Positions 48,500 to 59,567 of a stretch of 64,000 nt of DNA are shown here, piece after piece; the stretch's first letter is position 1; each line of letters opens with the position of its first letter. The position numbers were made by a program, and so were the translations under genes. Source of the stretch: Welwitschia mirabilis (Eukaryota; Gnetophyta; Gnetopsida; Welwitschiales). Below the pieces are notes generated by a model. The model was not told the DNA's origin. It ran no database searches and was given only the letters and a program-made list of their open reading frames with translations. The stretch is from the NCBI GenBank assembly GCA_051453625.1, contig JBOZIK010000001.1, positions 249,084,089 to 249,148,088 on the forward strand, read 5' to 3'.

Positions 48500-50049
48500 A
48501 AGTAATCCTTTGACATATTTCTTTTTAATCCATCTTTGCTTGATGATAGGCTGATTGTTTATTGCTTTTGATTTTCACAAAAACCTGTCACTTGTATAAT
48601 CAAAAAAATTTCCCTTTCTAATTGGAGAATAAAATCTGACATGCCCTAGGTCTTCATAGTAGAAACATTAAATATGGAAAGAATTTAAATTATTTAATTT
48701 TAAATCATACCTCTTATGATTATATTTTACCTTGTTGGACTAATATGAGGTAGTAGAATTTAGTTTCCTTGCATCCTATAACTCCATTTATAAAATATAA
48801 GAAATTTTATTTGCACCTATAATACTTTCATAGGCCTTATCCAACTCTTTATTTACTAAGTTAAGTTTATTTTGTAAAGATAGTAATTCAACTCTTAAAT
48901 ACTCATTTTTACAAGCTAAAATTTTACAAAGAAAACACAATTATTCATAAGCTTCTTCAATATTTTTAGAATTTTTAAATATTACCTCTTTCTTATTGGA
49001 TATTGCATACTTATCCTTGGTAGTTGATATGAAGTCATACTCATTAGTAATGGTTAATAGTCCATACTCCTCTTCATCATCTTGAGATTTCTTTGAATCA
49101 GGTTCTTCCTCATCATTCTAAGTGACTTTAAGGGCTTTCTTTCCTTTGATTTTGACCTTTTGTGTTGGTAAATTCAGCTATTATGTGTTCAAAGCCCTTG
49201 CACTTAAAGCATTGCAAAGGATTTTCGTTTCTTTCAAAAAAGAATTTTTATTCTCAAACTAATCATCATTAGCATCAAATCTTTTTCTATCAAGATCTTT
49301 ATGTTTTCTTAAAAATCTTCTAAAATTTCTAGCTAAAAGAACTAAATCTTCATTATCTTCTTCATTATTGAAACCTTCATTGGACTAACTTGAGCTTTTC
49401 AAGGCAATATTGTTTGTCTTAGATCCCTCATCATCCATAATAATAGCTTCATATCCAATTAATAATCCCTTAAGCTCTTCTAGACTCATGGTATCTAGTT
49501 TTTTAATCTCTTCTATTATAGTAATCATAGGTGTAAAATGCTTCGATAAGCTCCTCAAGATTTTTTGCATAACTCTTTACTTTAGAATATTTTCTCTAAG
49601 ATTCCATATTATATTTACAATGTCTGTTACCTCGGTCATGTATTCAATAATAGATACTTATTTTCCATTCTAATATTTTTGAATTAAGTTATTAAAAATT
49701 ATAACTTAAAAATTTTCACAATACTCATATCTTTAAGAGTAATCTCAAGGGTATCCTAGATTTTCTTTGTAGAGGAGCATGAAACTACTTAGTCATACTC
49801 CTCTGGACTGAGGGAAAAAATAAGTACATTCATTGCTTTTATATTGATTTTTGCTTCCTTCTTTTGTTCATTAGACTAACTTGTTAATGGAATAGTGGGT
49901 TCAGAGTAATCACATACAATACTATCCTAGATATTTAAATTAAGATACTATAGAAATATTATCATTTTAGTTTTTCAAAAAGAATAATTTAACTCATTGA
50001 AATAAGGTAGTCTTGAGATTAAAAGGTCTTCATCAATAATAGGTTCCAT
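48500..50049 (-). pseudogene. gag: C2 gag with zinc knuckles (broken)
   Basis: The minus-strand start is the ATG at 50,049 (MEPIIDEDLLISRLPYFNEL), shortly after the primer site. The domain reads YFNELNYSF, INIKAMNVLIFSLSPEEYD, then ILRSLSKHFTPMITIIEEIK and LSLEELKGLLIGYE (49,385-49,570), matching the Sirevirus Gag core in order. A zinc knuckle is visible near 49,200 as CFKCKGFEHIIAEF, with the last Cys changed to Phe. A second, near 48,660, reads CFYYEDLGHVRFYS with two Cys lost. Two knuckles are usual in Sireviruses. The region runs into the protease. Confidence 0.88.
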
Positions 50050-50090
50050 CAGATCACACAGAGTGATAAAGCTCTATTAAGAGTAACCTT

Positions 50091-50102
50091 ACTCTAATAC
50101 CA
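50091..50102 (-). other. C2 primer binding site
   Basis: The minus strand reads TTGGTATTAGAG next to the LTR, one transition from the iMet primer core. Confidence 0.88.
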
Positions 50103-50104
50103 AC

Positions 50105-51343
50105 TGAAATTTCTACACGAGGGTGAATAATAATAATGATTACTTTTAAATCCAAAATCAAATTCTAAAATGAAATTAATTAGCTTTGCAAGTAAAAACT
50201 AAATTTAAGAAAAATTTCAAAATAGAAAAATGATTAGTTCACAATATTTATAATGATTTAGCAATGTCCCTACTCCACTCTTCAAGGAAAGACAAGATGT
50301 CCTCTTCCTTGGTTCTCTTACCACTCTTAAACTGAATATTTTCTTGCTGATCATCAATTCCTCTTATAATAGTGATGATTTTTTAGGCTAATCATCAATC
50401 TCACACATAACAATGATGATTTTCTAGGCTTATCATTAACCTCACACATAGTAATGATGATTTTCCATGCTTATTATCAACCTCAGTCACAAAAGTAATG
50501 ATTTTCTAAGCTTATGATTAACCTCTCATACTTGAAGTCTTTTAACAGCTCATACTTAATCACAGGAAGAATAGAAGAATAATGAGATGTGCCTCAAGCT
50601 CATATGCAACATTGTAGGATCTATTTTGAATGAATATACAATATAATATCATAAATCACCAATAGATCATCCAATATTAGATTGGAGTTCTCTTCACAAA
50701 ACTATATATGCTAAATATTTTAGTTCACAAAAATTGATTAAACCTAATAAAATAGATTTTACTACTTTTATAATGAAAGGATAAATAGATGTTAAAGAGT
50801 AATCCTAAATCATGATTACAATGCATGTTAATCTAATATTCTAATCAAATTCATATTTCTAATGCGATTGAAAGATGTACTATAAGAGAATAGCCATTGA
50901 AAATCACCATGCTATCCCTTGAAGAGAATCATTTTTTCAATGATTTAAAGGAGGGATGTCCACTTTAAGAAATGGAGACATCCTTGCTCCCAAGGAAGTG
51001 GATGTACACCCTTAAGTAGTGTGAATGTCCATACTACTGGGAATATCAGGATGTTTACCCTCAAAAGGAATGAACATCCACATTTACCATAGGTGTAGAC
51101 TAGGAAAAATATGAATGGAGGGAGGACTGGGGGGGAAGGGGACGTCTAGCCTTTTTGGAGTGGGGACATCCACACCTAAGACCTATCAATCATGATTCCT
51201 ACAAGAAGAGGGGATGTTTATCATGTTTTAATGGGGATGTTCACATGAAAAATATTGGCTTCTTAACTAGACTATAATGAATGAAGGCCATCTTTTTACT
51301 TGATTATCATTCCTATTGGAATCATTGAAATCATATACTTACA
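50105..51343 (-). repeat. C2 5' LTR
   Basis: Matches 44,258-45,474 over the full length. It contains the second hairpin array (50,333-50,525) and GGACATCC-type motifs. A local G run is present near 51,127-51,141. Confidence 0.93.
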
Positions 51344-54087
51344 AGGAGATCTATGGCATGATAGGCACAATGTAGTGGTGCTGATGTAACAGAGGTGAGC
51401 GCTAGGGAAGGGAGATGTAGACGAAGGAATGACAAAGATGAAGTAGATAAAGAACACAAGGGTAGTGCAACAGTGTGTAATTAGGTAGGATACAAGTAGG
51501 CAGAGAAAATTAGTACAATGGAGATAGTCTGCAAGAAAGCACAGGTTTAAAGGAAGAAGTAGAGAGCACACAAAATGATCCTGTGTAGGTAATAGTATGT
51601 GAGAGGTGCATGGGCCTGTAACATGTTAAGGGGATAAGAGAGATGATGGCTAAGAGGATTTAATAAGATCTTAATGATTTTAATAATTCCTTTTATATAT
51701 ATATGATGGTAGCTACCAATAAATGCATGAGGAAGAGAAGCATTTCACTAAGGCAATCAAAGAAGTAGTTGGCTAGAAGAGGCTAGAAGCCATAGGCCAT
51801 TGACATATGTAAATGATAGATAATAGAGTAAAGGGTTCAATAAGGCAATATGGACAAAGTCACATTGGAGAGGAGAATATCATATAGAAAATGTTGTAAG
51901 ATGGAGAAAAATGAAATGCTCTAGCCTTGTTAAGCTATGAGGAAGCATGAAAACCATATGGAAAAGGAGGATTAAATCAAAGATTATTTGAAGGATCTCC
52001 TTTAGTTAAGTATCTAACATAAAATCTTAGGGTGAGGACTATGCTACACGGATGCACCCATAGGAATCTTAATTAATTATTCGGTACTTTATTAAAAAAT
52101 TATTTTACTAGTCTTTAAACTATGTATTTATTACAATCTATTTGTTGTAGGTAATTATTTTACAGAAAAGTGATGCATAAACTTGATAATTAAGGGAACT
52201 TGAATTGTAGGTAACTATAACATTAACTACAAGTCTTTTAATTTAGCCTTACTTAAGTCATCAATAAAATCTATAAAGTGCATATGAAGTTATATTTATT
52301 AAGTAACACTTTCAAAAAAAAAAGGTAACTAGACCTTATAGTTAACCAATTATTTGGCCCTAACTACTTATGTTTTAATATATGTAAATAAATGTTTTAA
52401 TGAATTAAACAAATTTTCATTAATACAATAACACAAATAATGCATAACAAATTATCTACATCATATCAACTAATCTACTATAGTTAACTGAAATAAACAC
52501 TTAATCTTTAAGAAGGAACAATAAATTAATGAAGTTCTTACAAATAGTTAAACGTTTTGTAGGAAACGAAGAACTACTTTATTTAATAGAACTAAAATAG
52601 AATATTTGAAAGTTTATTGTTGGTCTAACAAGTACATATGATAAAGATTCAAGTAGTAATGAAAGCATAAATTGTCTACAAAATATCTACATAATAACTA
52701 AAGCAAATATGTAGATAACACCTAGATAACAACAACTATCTCTTGGCTACATCTTTGCTTACATTCATTTATACACATGCATATATAGTGTGAGAATTAT
52801 ATTCCATTGTAGTTTCAAGTATGTCCCACAACAAGGAATGGGTTTGAAAGGAAGGATTTCAAACAAGGTAAAGGGTTACACATCAAGATAATACAACCAA
52901 GATCTTTCATCAGTTTCTATTAACTTATTTATATTTGTCCATATCACATGTTTTAGTAATCTAGATGCACCCTGCTAAAAGTGGGATTTAATCATAAAAG
53001 TTATATACATATCTCTCCTTTTCTCTCTAGTAGTCTACTCTTAATGCCTTGGAACTCCCAATAGAGAGTTATGAACCCTAAATTACATATAGATGGTTAT
53101 CTTGACTAGTATTATATTTCATAATTTAATATCACATAGGTTAATAGTCAAACAAGATACTCATGTGAAAGGCTCATAAAATGGCTAGTTAATAAGAATT
53201 AATCACAACAGTTTATAATGAGATGACTTAAGTTTTACAAGATTTTCACAAAACATAGACTCTACAAACTCTTGAAAGACTAACACAAGATACTGTTAGA
53301 AGACTATGAAATTATATGGAAATATCAAAAGACATACATATCAACATAAGGAATATTTCATTTAGAGTTACAAATTTAGAAAAAGATATTTGAAAATAAT
53401 ACATACAAGTATTTAAAAAGGAGGCTATGAATCATAACTATTCTTAGAAAAAAAATCCAAGGTACTCCTATTTGAATCAAGCTCCACAAGATCAAGTTGC
53501 AAGTTATTACTCTAATAGCATGGAGGATTCAAGTATTTATAAAAAAAAACTAAAAGCAAGACTGATACTAAGGTTAGGTTTCTACAAGGTGTTTAGGATC
53601 CCTTAACCCTTCCTTTTCATGTCTAACCACTAGGTGCAAATAATAATATAATAATGTTTTATAATTCAATTAAACTGTGTAAGGTAAAATAACATGAACA
53701 TTTTATTTAGATCATTTATCATCACTATGACATGAATAAAAAATAATTGAGAGAAATCTATATATATCAAGTTTCAAATAATTTCCAAGATGAGTCAAGT
53801 AATGCAATTTTAAAAAGTACTAAATAAAGCATGCAAAAGTAATAGTAAATTCCATAATTAATTAAATCTTTAAACTTCACTAATAAGGTAATAACTTCAA
53901 GTAATTCTAAAGTAATATCATGCAAATTTCTTTTAGTTCTACTATTACTTTTATCAATAATATTATTATTTTTAATAATTAGAGCTAGACTTATTTATTA
54001 TTATTAATTTTTCTAATATTTAATTATTTATCTAAATGACTAGGAAGATATTCTAAACTTAGCAAAAAAACTAGACATGACACAAGT

Positions 54088-54515
54088 GTTCCTCATTTAA
54101 CAGAGTATTCAGATTTGATATGAAAGGAAAATTAGCTTTGAGATTTGTAAGACCATATTAGATTTTTAGAAGAATTGGACTCATGAAATATAAAATAGAT
54201 TTACCACCATGGTTTCCCATGCTACATAATGTCTTTCATTTATCATTATTGAGGAAATGTATTTCTAATGGAACCAAGGTTATTTTAGTTTAAGATGTAA
54301 CTATTGTTCCTGATTGCACTATAGAAACTCAACTAGTAAATCTACTAGATTAAGAAGAAATGACACTTCAAGAAAAGACAAGTAAATTATATAAGATTAA
54401 ATGGTTAAGACAGGTGGAATATGAGGTGACATGAGAAACTAAGAATGATATCTTGTAGTAAGAACTTAAGCTTATAATGAGTTTCTAGGAGAAAACATCT
54501 TAAGCAGTGAATAAA
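54088..54515 (+). pseudogene. pol: G1 integrase C-terminal domain (broken)
   Basis: Continues in frame from 36,859 with CSSFNRVFRFDMKGKL, ALRFVRPY, stop, IFRRIGLMKYKIDLPPW and LHNVFHLSLLRKCI. This is the GKLxPRFxGPFxIxxRxGxxAYxLxLP...HxVFHVSxLRK block of Tekay-type integrase. Later ETQLVNLLD and IKWLRQVEYEVT, stop, E resemble the chromodomain-like end (VKVLWxNxxxEEATWE) of this clade. The frame ends before the 3' LTR at 54,516. A weak purine tract (aggagaaaac, about 54,487) may be the remnant polypurine tract. Confidence 0.92.
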
Positions 54516-57500
54516 TGTCATGTCTAGACCTTCAAGATGTGAGATTTTAAATAATTATTAATCTAGTTTAATTATTATATGTATTTATCTTCTAATTTTT
54601 AGTGGTGCAATTTTTATTGTAAAAATTTTATGCAATAATTCCTCACATTTTGTAGTAGTTATAATATTACTCATGTTAAAAATTCTTAGTGATTCAATTA
54701 TGATTCATGTAGTTAAAATCATTGTAGCTATTGCACTTTTATTTATCTTAACTAAAAAATTCGTTTTTATGTAGTGGTTCTTGGAAATTATTTATTATTA
54801 TAATAATTTCATGATTCAACTTGTTATTTATTATTAAAATATTAATACACCCAGTTTCTTAGTAAGGAATTAAATAATGGGGTTACAAAATCCCTAATAC
54901 TTTTGCAACCATAACCACCCTCCTTTATGATGACGTCTTTTCACATGCTTATGTCCTTTAATATTCTATGTTCTTAAGTATAAATAAGATCCTCTTCTCC
55001 TTTCATTTGGTATCTTGAGAAGCCTTCACTCCTGAACTTGGGAGATTGGTTAAGACTTGAAATCTTGGATCCTTCAAACATTTAGATTCTTTAAATATTC
55101 ATCTTTATTTAAGTATGATTTTATGGTATTCATTTCATTCTTATATGGTTCTTTATTTTTCATTTTTTTTTGCATGATCCTTATCTTATGCATCTTGAAT
55201 AGTCCTTAATTTGAAATGATTCTAGTATTCATGTAATTCTTGCAAAGTTGTTCTTGCATATTAATGAATTTTGCATTTAGACTCCATTTACCCCACGTTA
55301 GTATTGTTTTAAGTACTTTACATTGCAACCCTTTCCATCTTATCCAAGTATTGTGATGAGCTATTGACTTGATTTTTTTTGATTATCGACCTAGGGTGAT
55401 GATTTTTGAATAAGAAAACTAAAAGTAGTTGTAATAACTAGTTGATTGGGCTTCAGGGAAAGATACCCTATGAAGGAATTTCCAAGACCGAGGACTAAAC
55501 ATTTACAATGAATATGAAAAATGTGGTCAATTTACATTTATCTCTTCTAGATTATGTGCAATTGAATTACTAAAATACGTTCTAGAATAATAGTAAAGAA
55601 ACATTAATTGAAAATGAAGCATTGATCTTTTCTAATTTATTCTTATTATCCCTTATTCATTAGATAACTTCTTATCATTCTTTACATTACCATGAACCAT
55701 ACTGGGAACTATGAACATCACAATTCTTACATCATGTCTATTGTACAAGAAATGTCCTAAGGAATAAGGTAGAGTGGAGTTAAAACTAGGTGCCTTCTAT
55801 TTGATTTTACATTTATAAAAGCATTTATGTATTATTTATCTTGTACAATGTTTTTATAATTCCTGAGGAGTTAATATTAGATTCATCTTATGTGATTTAA
55901 CATTTGAAGGATTTATGTAATTTGAGTTTTTAAGCGATATCCCTATAATCCTTGAGGAAAAATTATTAAACTTGTATAACAAATATTCTTATTTGTCATC
56001 TATTTAGAGAAGTATTCCTATGTGATTGTTAACCAAAAATCTATTACAGATATTCCAATTTTCATGGGACTTTCCTAATGATAATATTAACTTTTATTAC
56101 TTGTAGTTAATTACATTTCAAATCAAATGTGGAAATAACAAAAGTATTTAAGAGGATTTTCGTGAGAACTCAAACTTCTTGGTCAAACATTAGTAACTAT
56201 TTTATAAAAATCTTATATATATTCAAGAGGATATTTTTCTCAATAGCTACTTAAAGCTTAGAATGCTTATAGTGTCCTATGGATTAATAATAATGATGTA
56301 TGGGCAACACTTGAAAAGTATTAAAAACATATTCCATGAATATGGAAATTTGTACTTAGAACCTCCTTACTTCTTGTATTAACTTCAATTTAATACTAGC
56401 CAAGTGAAAATCAAGATCTAATTTAATAGGAGAGTCTAATTTGAATAAGGATAATCAGATTTGCATTAGTTATTATAGATAAAATTCCTTAATGCATTCA
56501 TTACCAAGTGACAGGAAGATAGAAAGAGAAGGGTGTGCCAATTTGGGCATGGGTTATGGTCTAAATTAAAACTGATTTAAGTTCTCTCATACTTATAGCA
56601 TTTTCAAAATTTGAATTTTACTAAACATTATCTTTTTAGTCCTTAAAAAAAATGAAGCAAATATTTTAGTACCTCACATTCCATTGTGTAGTCTGAACAT
56701 GGACAAAAATACTTCCTCTCAACATCATGGATTTTTGTAATATGTTTGTTTCTTACTGAATGTGCATGATAATTCTTCTCTCTCAGGCATTAGAAATGCT
56801 ACCCTTAAATTCCACCCTCATTCACTAACTTTGACCCTCAAAATAATCTCCCCTCTACACTAGAAATGTAGGTCCTTCCTTAACTACAAATTGATGTTAT
56901 CTTTGTAAATCATTAAAACAGGTAAAATTCTTTGTTTTATTCCATTAAAACAGCTCCCTCCTCCACATGACTAGTAGGACTACTTATTTATCTCTATTTG
57001 TAATTGAATTAATGATGGCTAGAAAATGAATTATTTTTTTTTCGGTTGATGTTTAACCTTCTTAGATGTTTGTATTTTGGCACTTAAAACTTGCAAACTT
57101 TAAGCAATTTCTTAATCCCATTTTTATCAATTCTTGAATCAATGTTATTACTTAGAAACTCAAGAATTTTCCTGAATCTCAAATTAATCTAAAATATGTT
57201 CAAATAGATCAATTTCCACCTCTTAAAAATGATCAAGCATAGTGATTATGTTGTGATGAATGCATCATTAATTTCTCAATACACAATTCCCTTCCTCTTT
57301 TTGTGCATTGTTACATTACAACTCAAGGCCTATACCATGCTTCATTTTTTAATTTATTCTTTCTTTTATTATAGGCATTAATTGGTAAGACATTAAAGGA
57401 TAGTATTGTGTAGCACATATTCCTTTTGATCCTTAGCAAATTAATCCCTTACATTTTTAATACTATTTTTATTTTTTCTTGCACTCTTAAATAGTGCTCT

Positions 57501-58734
57501 TAAGGACAACCTCCATTTGATAGATTCTCATTTTCATTACTTAATAATCCCTCAATGGAAGAAAACATTTACAACATCATATTTTCCTTGATAACCTATT
57601 AGCAGTTCCTTTATCTTTATTCTGATCCTTACATTTAGAGCATGCAACATGTAGTCAGTTTTCTTCTCAGTTGCACATCATCTACACCTGCATAGATTAG
57701 GATCTATCCCTTTCTTCTCCTCACTTATTGAAACATAACTAATAAAGCATTAGTTTATTAATGTTAATGCATTAGAAACCTTGGATTAAATTAGAGTAGG
57801 TGTCAAGAAGCCCATCGACATGATAGTAAGATGCAGCAATATAAAACTATAAGCTTCCTCTTTTAAATATTAAATTATTATCTTATTTAATTAATAAATG
57901 AGTTTGAAATGTAGCTAGTATCTTCATAAAATGAAAACTTATTCTCAGTTAAATGTATCATTTTTATTTTCATTTGAATAATTTTCTTTTTAGATGATCA
58001 TTCATGGTAGGATTGGTTATCATGTGTGCTTATAGATAAGGAGATCCTTAGTTCAAATCTCATTAAGACCATCCTTTTTAAATTACTTATTGAATATAGT
58101 TAATGATTTGGTTTTCCATTAGTATATTTTGCATAACATAATATAACAACATAGCAAGTGATTAATTAGTTATTATAAAAATTGATAACCTATAGGTCCT
58201 AAGTTCAAGTCTCAATTTGAGAACAATTTTATGGGTTTGGTTATACAATCTTATATTTATGTTATATTGACTTATATAAATTTTTGTATTTATTTTCTAG
58301 TTTATAAGTTTAGTTTCTTTCTTAAAAATTGAAAGTACCTATTAGCCATTATTAGCATGTTTTAAAAGGAGCTTGTTAGCATGAAACTCTATTATAATAT
58401 ACTTATACTAACGGGATCATCAACATTATGTATCTAAATTATTATGGGAAACCTTACACTAAAATACTTAGGCAAGATCTACTTGAAGCACATCATAGTT
58501 TGAATCTATCTTTTTATTAATTCACTCTTATTATGTTAGAGCTTTAACTTGACAATTGAATTGTAAAATTAGATAACATAATTGTTAAGTTAAATCATGA
58601 TACCATGTGCTTCTATATCAATTATACCTAATATTTCCTTGTATAATACACTAAGAATTTATCTATTATTCCTTTCTTATATTTTAATATGGACCTCCTC
58701 TACTATTGGATGACATATTAGTTGGAACATTACA
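54516..58734 (+). repeat. G1 3' LTR (about 4.2 kb)
   Basis: Begins TGTCATGTCTAGACCTTC and ends gttggaacattaca, followed by the target duplication taaag. It is homologous to 4,706-8,977 with substantial divergence. The TATAAATA box is at 54,979-54,986. Confidence 0.93.
58003..58072 (+). other. tRNA-Val-like segment in the G1 3' LTR
   Basis: The best preserved of the three copies: ggattggttatcatgtgtgc, then agttcaaatctc, with spacing like tRNA-Val. About 125 bases downstream is a second B-box-like ggtcctaagttcaagtc. There is no folding acceptor stem. Confidence 0.4.
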
Positions 58735-58739
58735 TAAAG

Positions 58740-58779
58740 TTATCCATTAGTACATCTTTGTTATTTAATAAATGGATAA
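58740..58779. repeat. Short inverted repeat next to the G1 insertion site
   Basis: ttatccatt and aatggataa form a 9-bp stem with a 22-base loop directly after the right target duplication. It may simply be chance in AT-rich DNA. Confidence 0.5.
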
Positions 58780-59567
58780 CAATAGATCTTCTTTAATAAG
58801 AAAAAAATATGTAATCCTTTAGTTATGATAGGATAGTTTAGCACTAGGTTATAGGTTAAACCAATACTTTAGTGTATATAGGTAATATACAAATGCAAAG
58901 CCCTCTTAACTTGAAAAAGCTAAAGGCAACATAGTTATAATGGTAGAGAGGGATTCCTTAACTATATTATCTTTCATGAACTCTAGGTAGCTTGGGTTAT
59001 TTTTTAGACAAAATAACATAAATGAGTCCTTGTTAATAACAAGTTTGGTATATAATGAATAAAAATAATTATAATAAATTATTTATTAATATGGTATATC
59101 AATATTTTAGAAATATATTTATTTTTTAAATTTAAGATTTTTAAGATGTAAAAAGTTAAGTGTAAATAAGAAACTTAACATGTTTATGATACTGATAATA
59201 TGCAAGACTAAATTCCATAAAATATATAAGATATTGTTAGTGAATTCTATATAAATAAATATTGATAATATTAATAAGGTAGTATCTTTTATAAAGAGGA
59301 ATTTTAAAGATGTCAAATCATAAATTTTTAAAAAAACAAAATACTATGTAAAAGATTAAAACAAATATTTATAATGAATAATAATATATTTCTAAGTATA
59401 GATAGTTTCTTTGCTAATATTTTTAAACATTATTAAAATATTATTAAATGATTATATTTTAGTTATCTTATAGTTCTTGCATTTAAATAATTGTTAAAGG
59501 TTTTTAATTCTACATAAATAAATTTCATTTTAAAAGAAAAAATGTTGATAATAAATTAAATTTTATA
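58780..59567. other. AT-rich flank, no gene seen
   Basis: Extremely AT-rich. The upstream part of the LINE, with its endonuclease, would be expected here, but I cannot recognise it. Confidence 0.4.

Larger units (their letters stand above)
44258..51343 (-). mobile_element. C2: Ty1-copia Sirevirus inserted in the L4 LTR
   Basis: 7.1 kb, bounded by TGAAATT...TTACA, with a perfect target duplication aggag at 44,253-44,257 and 51,344-51,348. LTRs are 44,258-45,474 and 50,105-51,343. On the minus strand the order is primer site, gag, protease, integrase, fragments of RT and RNase H, then a third ORF and a polypurine tract. Most of RT and RNase H is deleted, so pol is about 2 kb shorter than in C1. 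It is the youngest layer by nesting order. The LTR motifs (GGACATCC type) and coding sequence differ from C1, so it is a different Sirevirus family. Confidence 0.94.
36860..54082 (-). mobile_element. L4: LARD-like LTR element with non-coding interior, in G1 integrase
   Basis: LTRs of about 4.0 kb (36,860-40,889) and 3.8 kb (43,174-54,082 after removing C2) enclose only 2.28 kb with no coding motifs. The target duplication is taagt (36,855-36,859) and caagt (54,083-54,087). On the minus strand a polypurine tract (AAGGGGAAGAGATT) touches the 3' LTR and an iMet-like primer site sits three bases from the 5' LTR, so the ends are those of a normal retrotransposon. Long LTRs with a non-coding interior define LARDs. 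The LTR terminus (TGTCATGTCTAGA) and the TATA position resemble G1, suggesting that G1-type proteins mobilised it. Confidence 0.9.
43174..54082 (-). repeat. L4 5' LTR (right), split by C2
   Basis: Starts TGTAATGTCCACTTC on the + strand and matches the left LTR to 44,257, then resumes at 51,349 and runs to gacatgaca at 54,082. The 7 kb between is the Sirevirus C2. The minus-strand ORF at 51,296-51,571 straddles the C2 boundary and is not a gene. Confidence 0.92.
4706..58734 (+). mobile_element. G1: Tekay/Del-like Ty3-gypsy element split by nested insertions
   Basis: A complete but dead LTR retrotransposon. The 5' LTR (4,706-8,977) and 3' LTR (54,516-58,734) are homologous over their full length. 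The target duplication is a perfect taaag at 4,701-4,705 and 58,735-58,739. A tRNA-iMet-type primer site follows the 5' LTR. The internal order gag, zinc knuckle, protease, RT, RNase H, integrase is the Ty3-gypsy order, and the RT and integrase motifs plus the very long LTRs resemble the Tekay (Del) clade of plant chromoviruses. The internal region totals about 4.3 kb, in pieces 8,978-9,792, 19,215-20,197, 25,293-27,207, 36,729-36,859 and 54,088-54,515. Four elements sit between the pieces. Many stops show that it is long inactive. The two LTRs differ at roughly one base in six, so the insertion is old. Confidence 0.93.

Noticed and set aside
58003-58072. A functional tRNA-Val gene
   Set aside because: Acceptor and anticodon stems do not pair, and the segment sits at the same place in every LTR copy.
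59119-59316. 65-codon minus-strand ORF
   Set aside because: Low-complexity Leu/Ile/Phe composition is expected from AT-rich DNA, and there is no recognisable motif.
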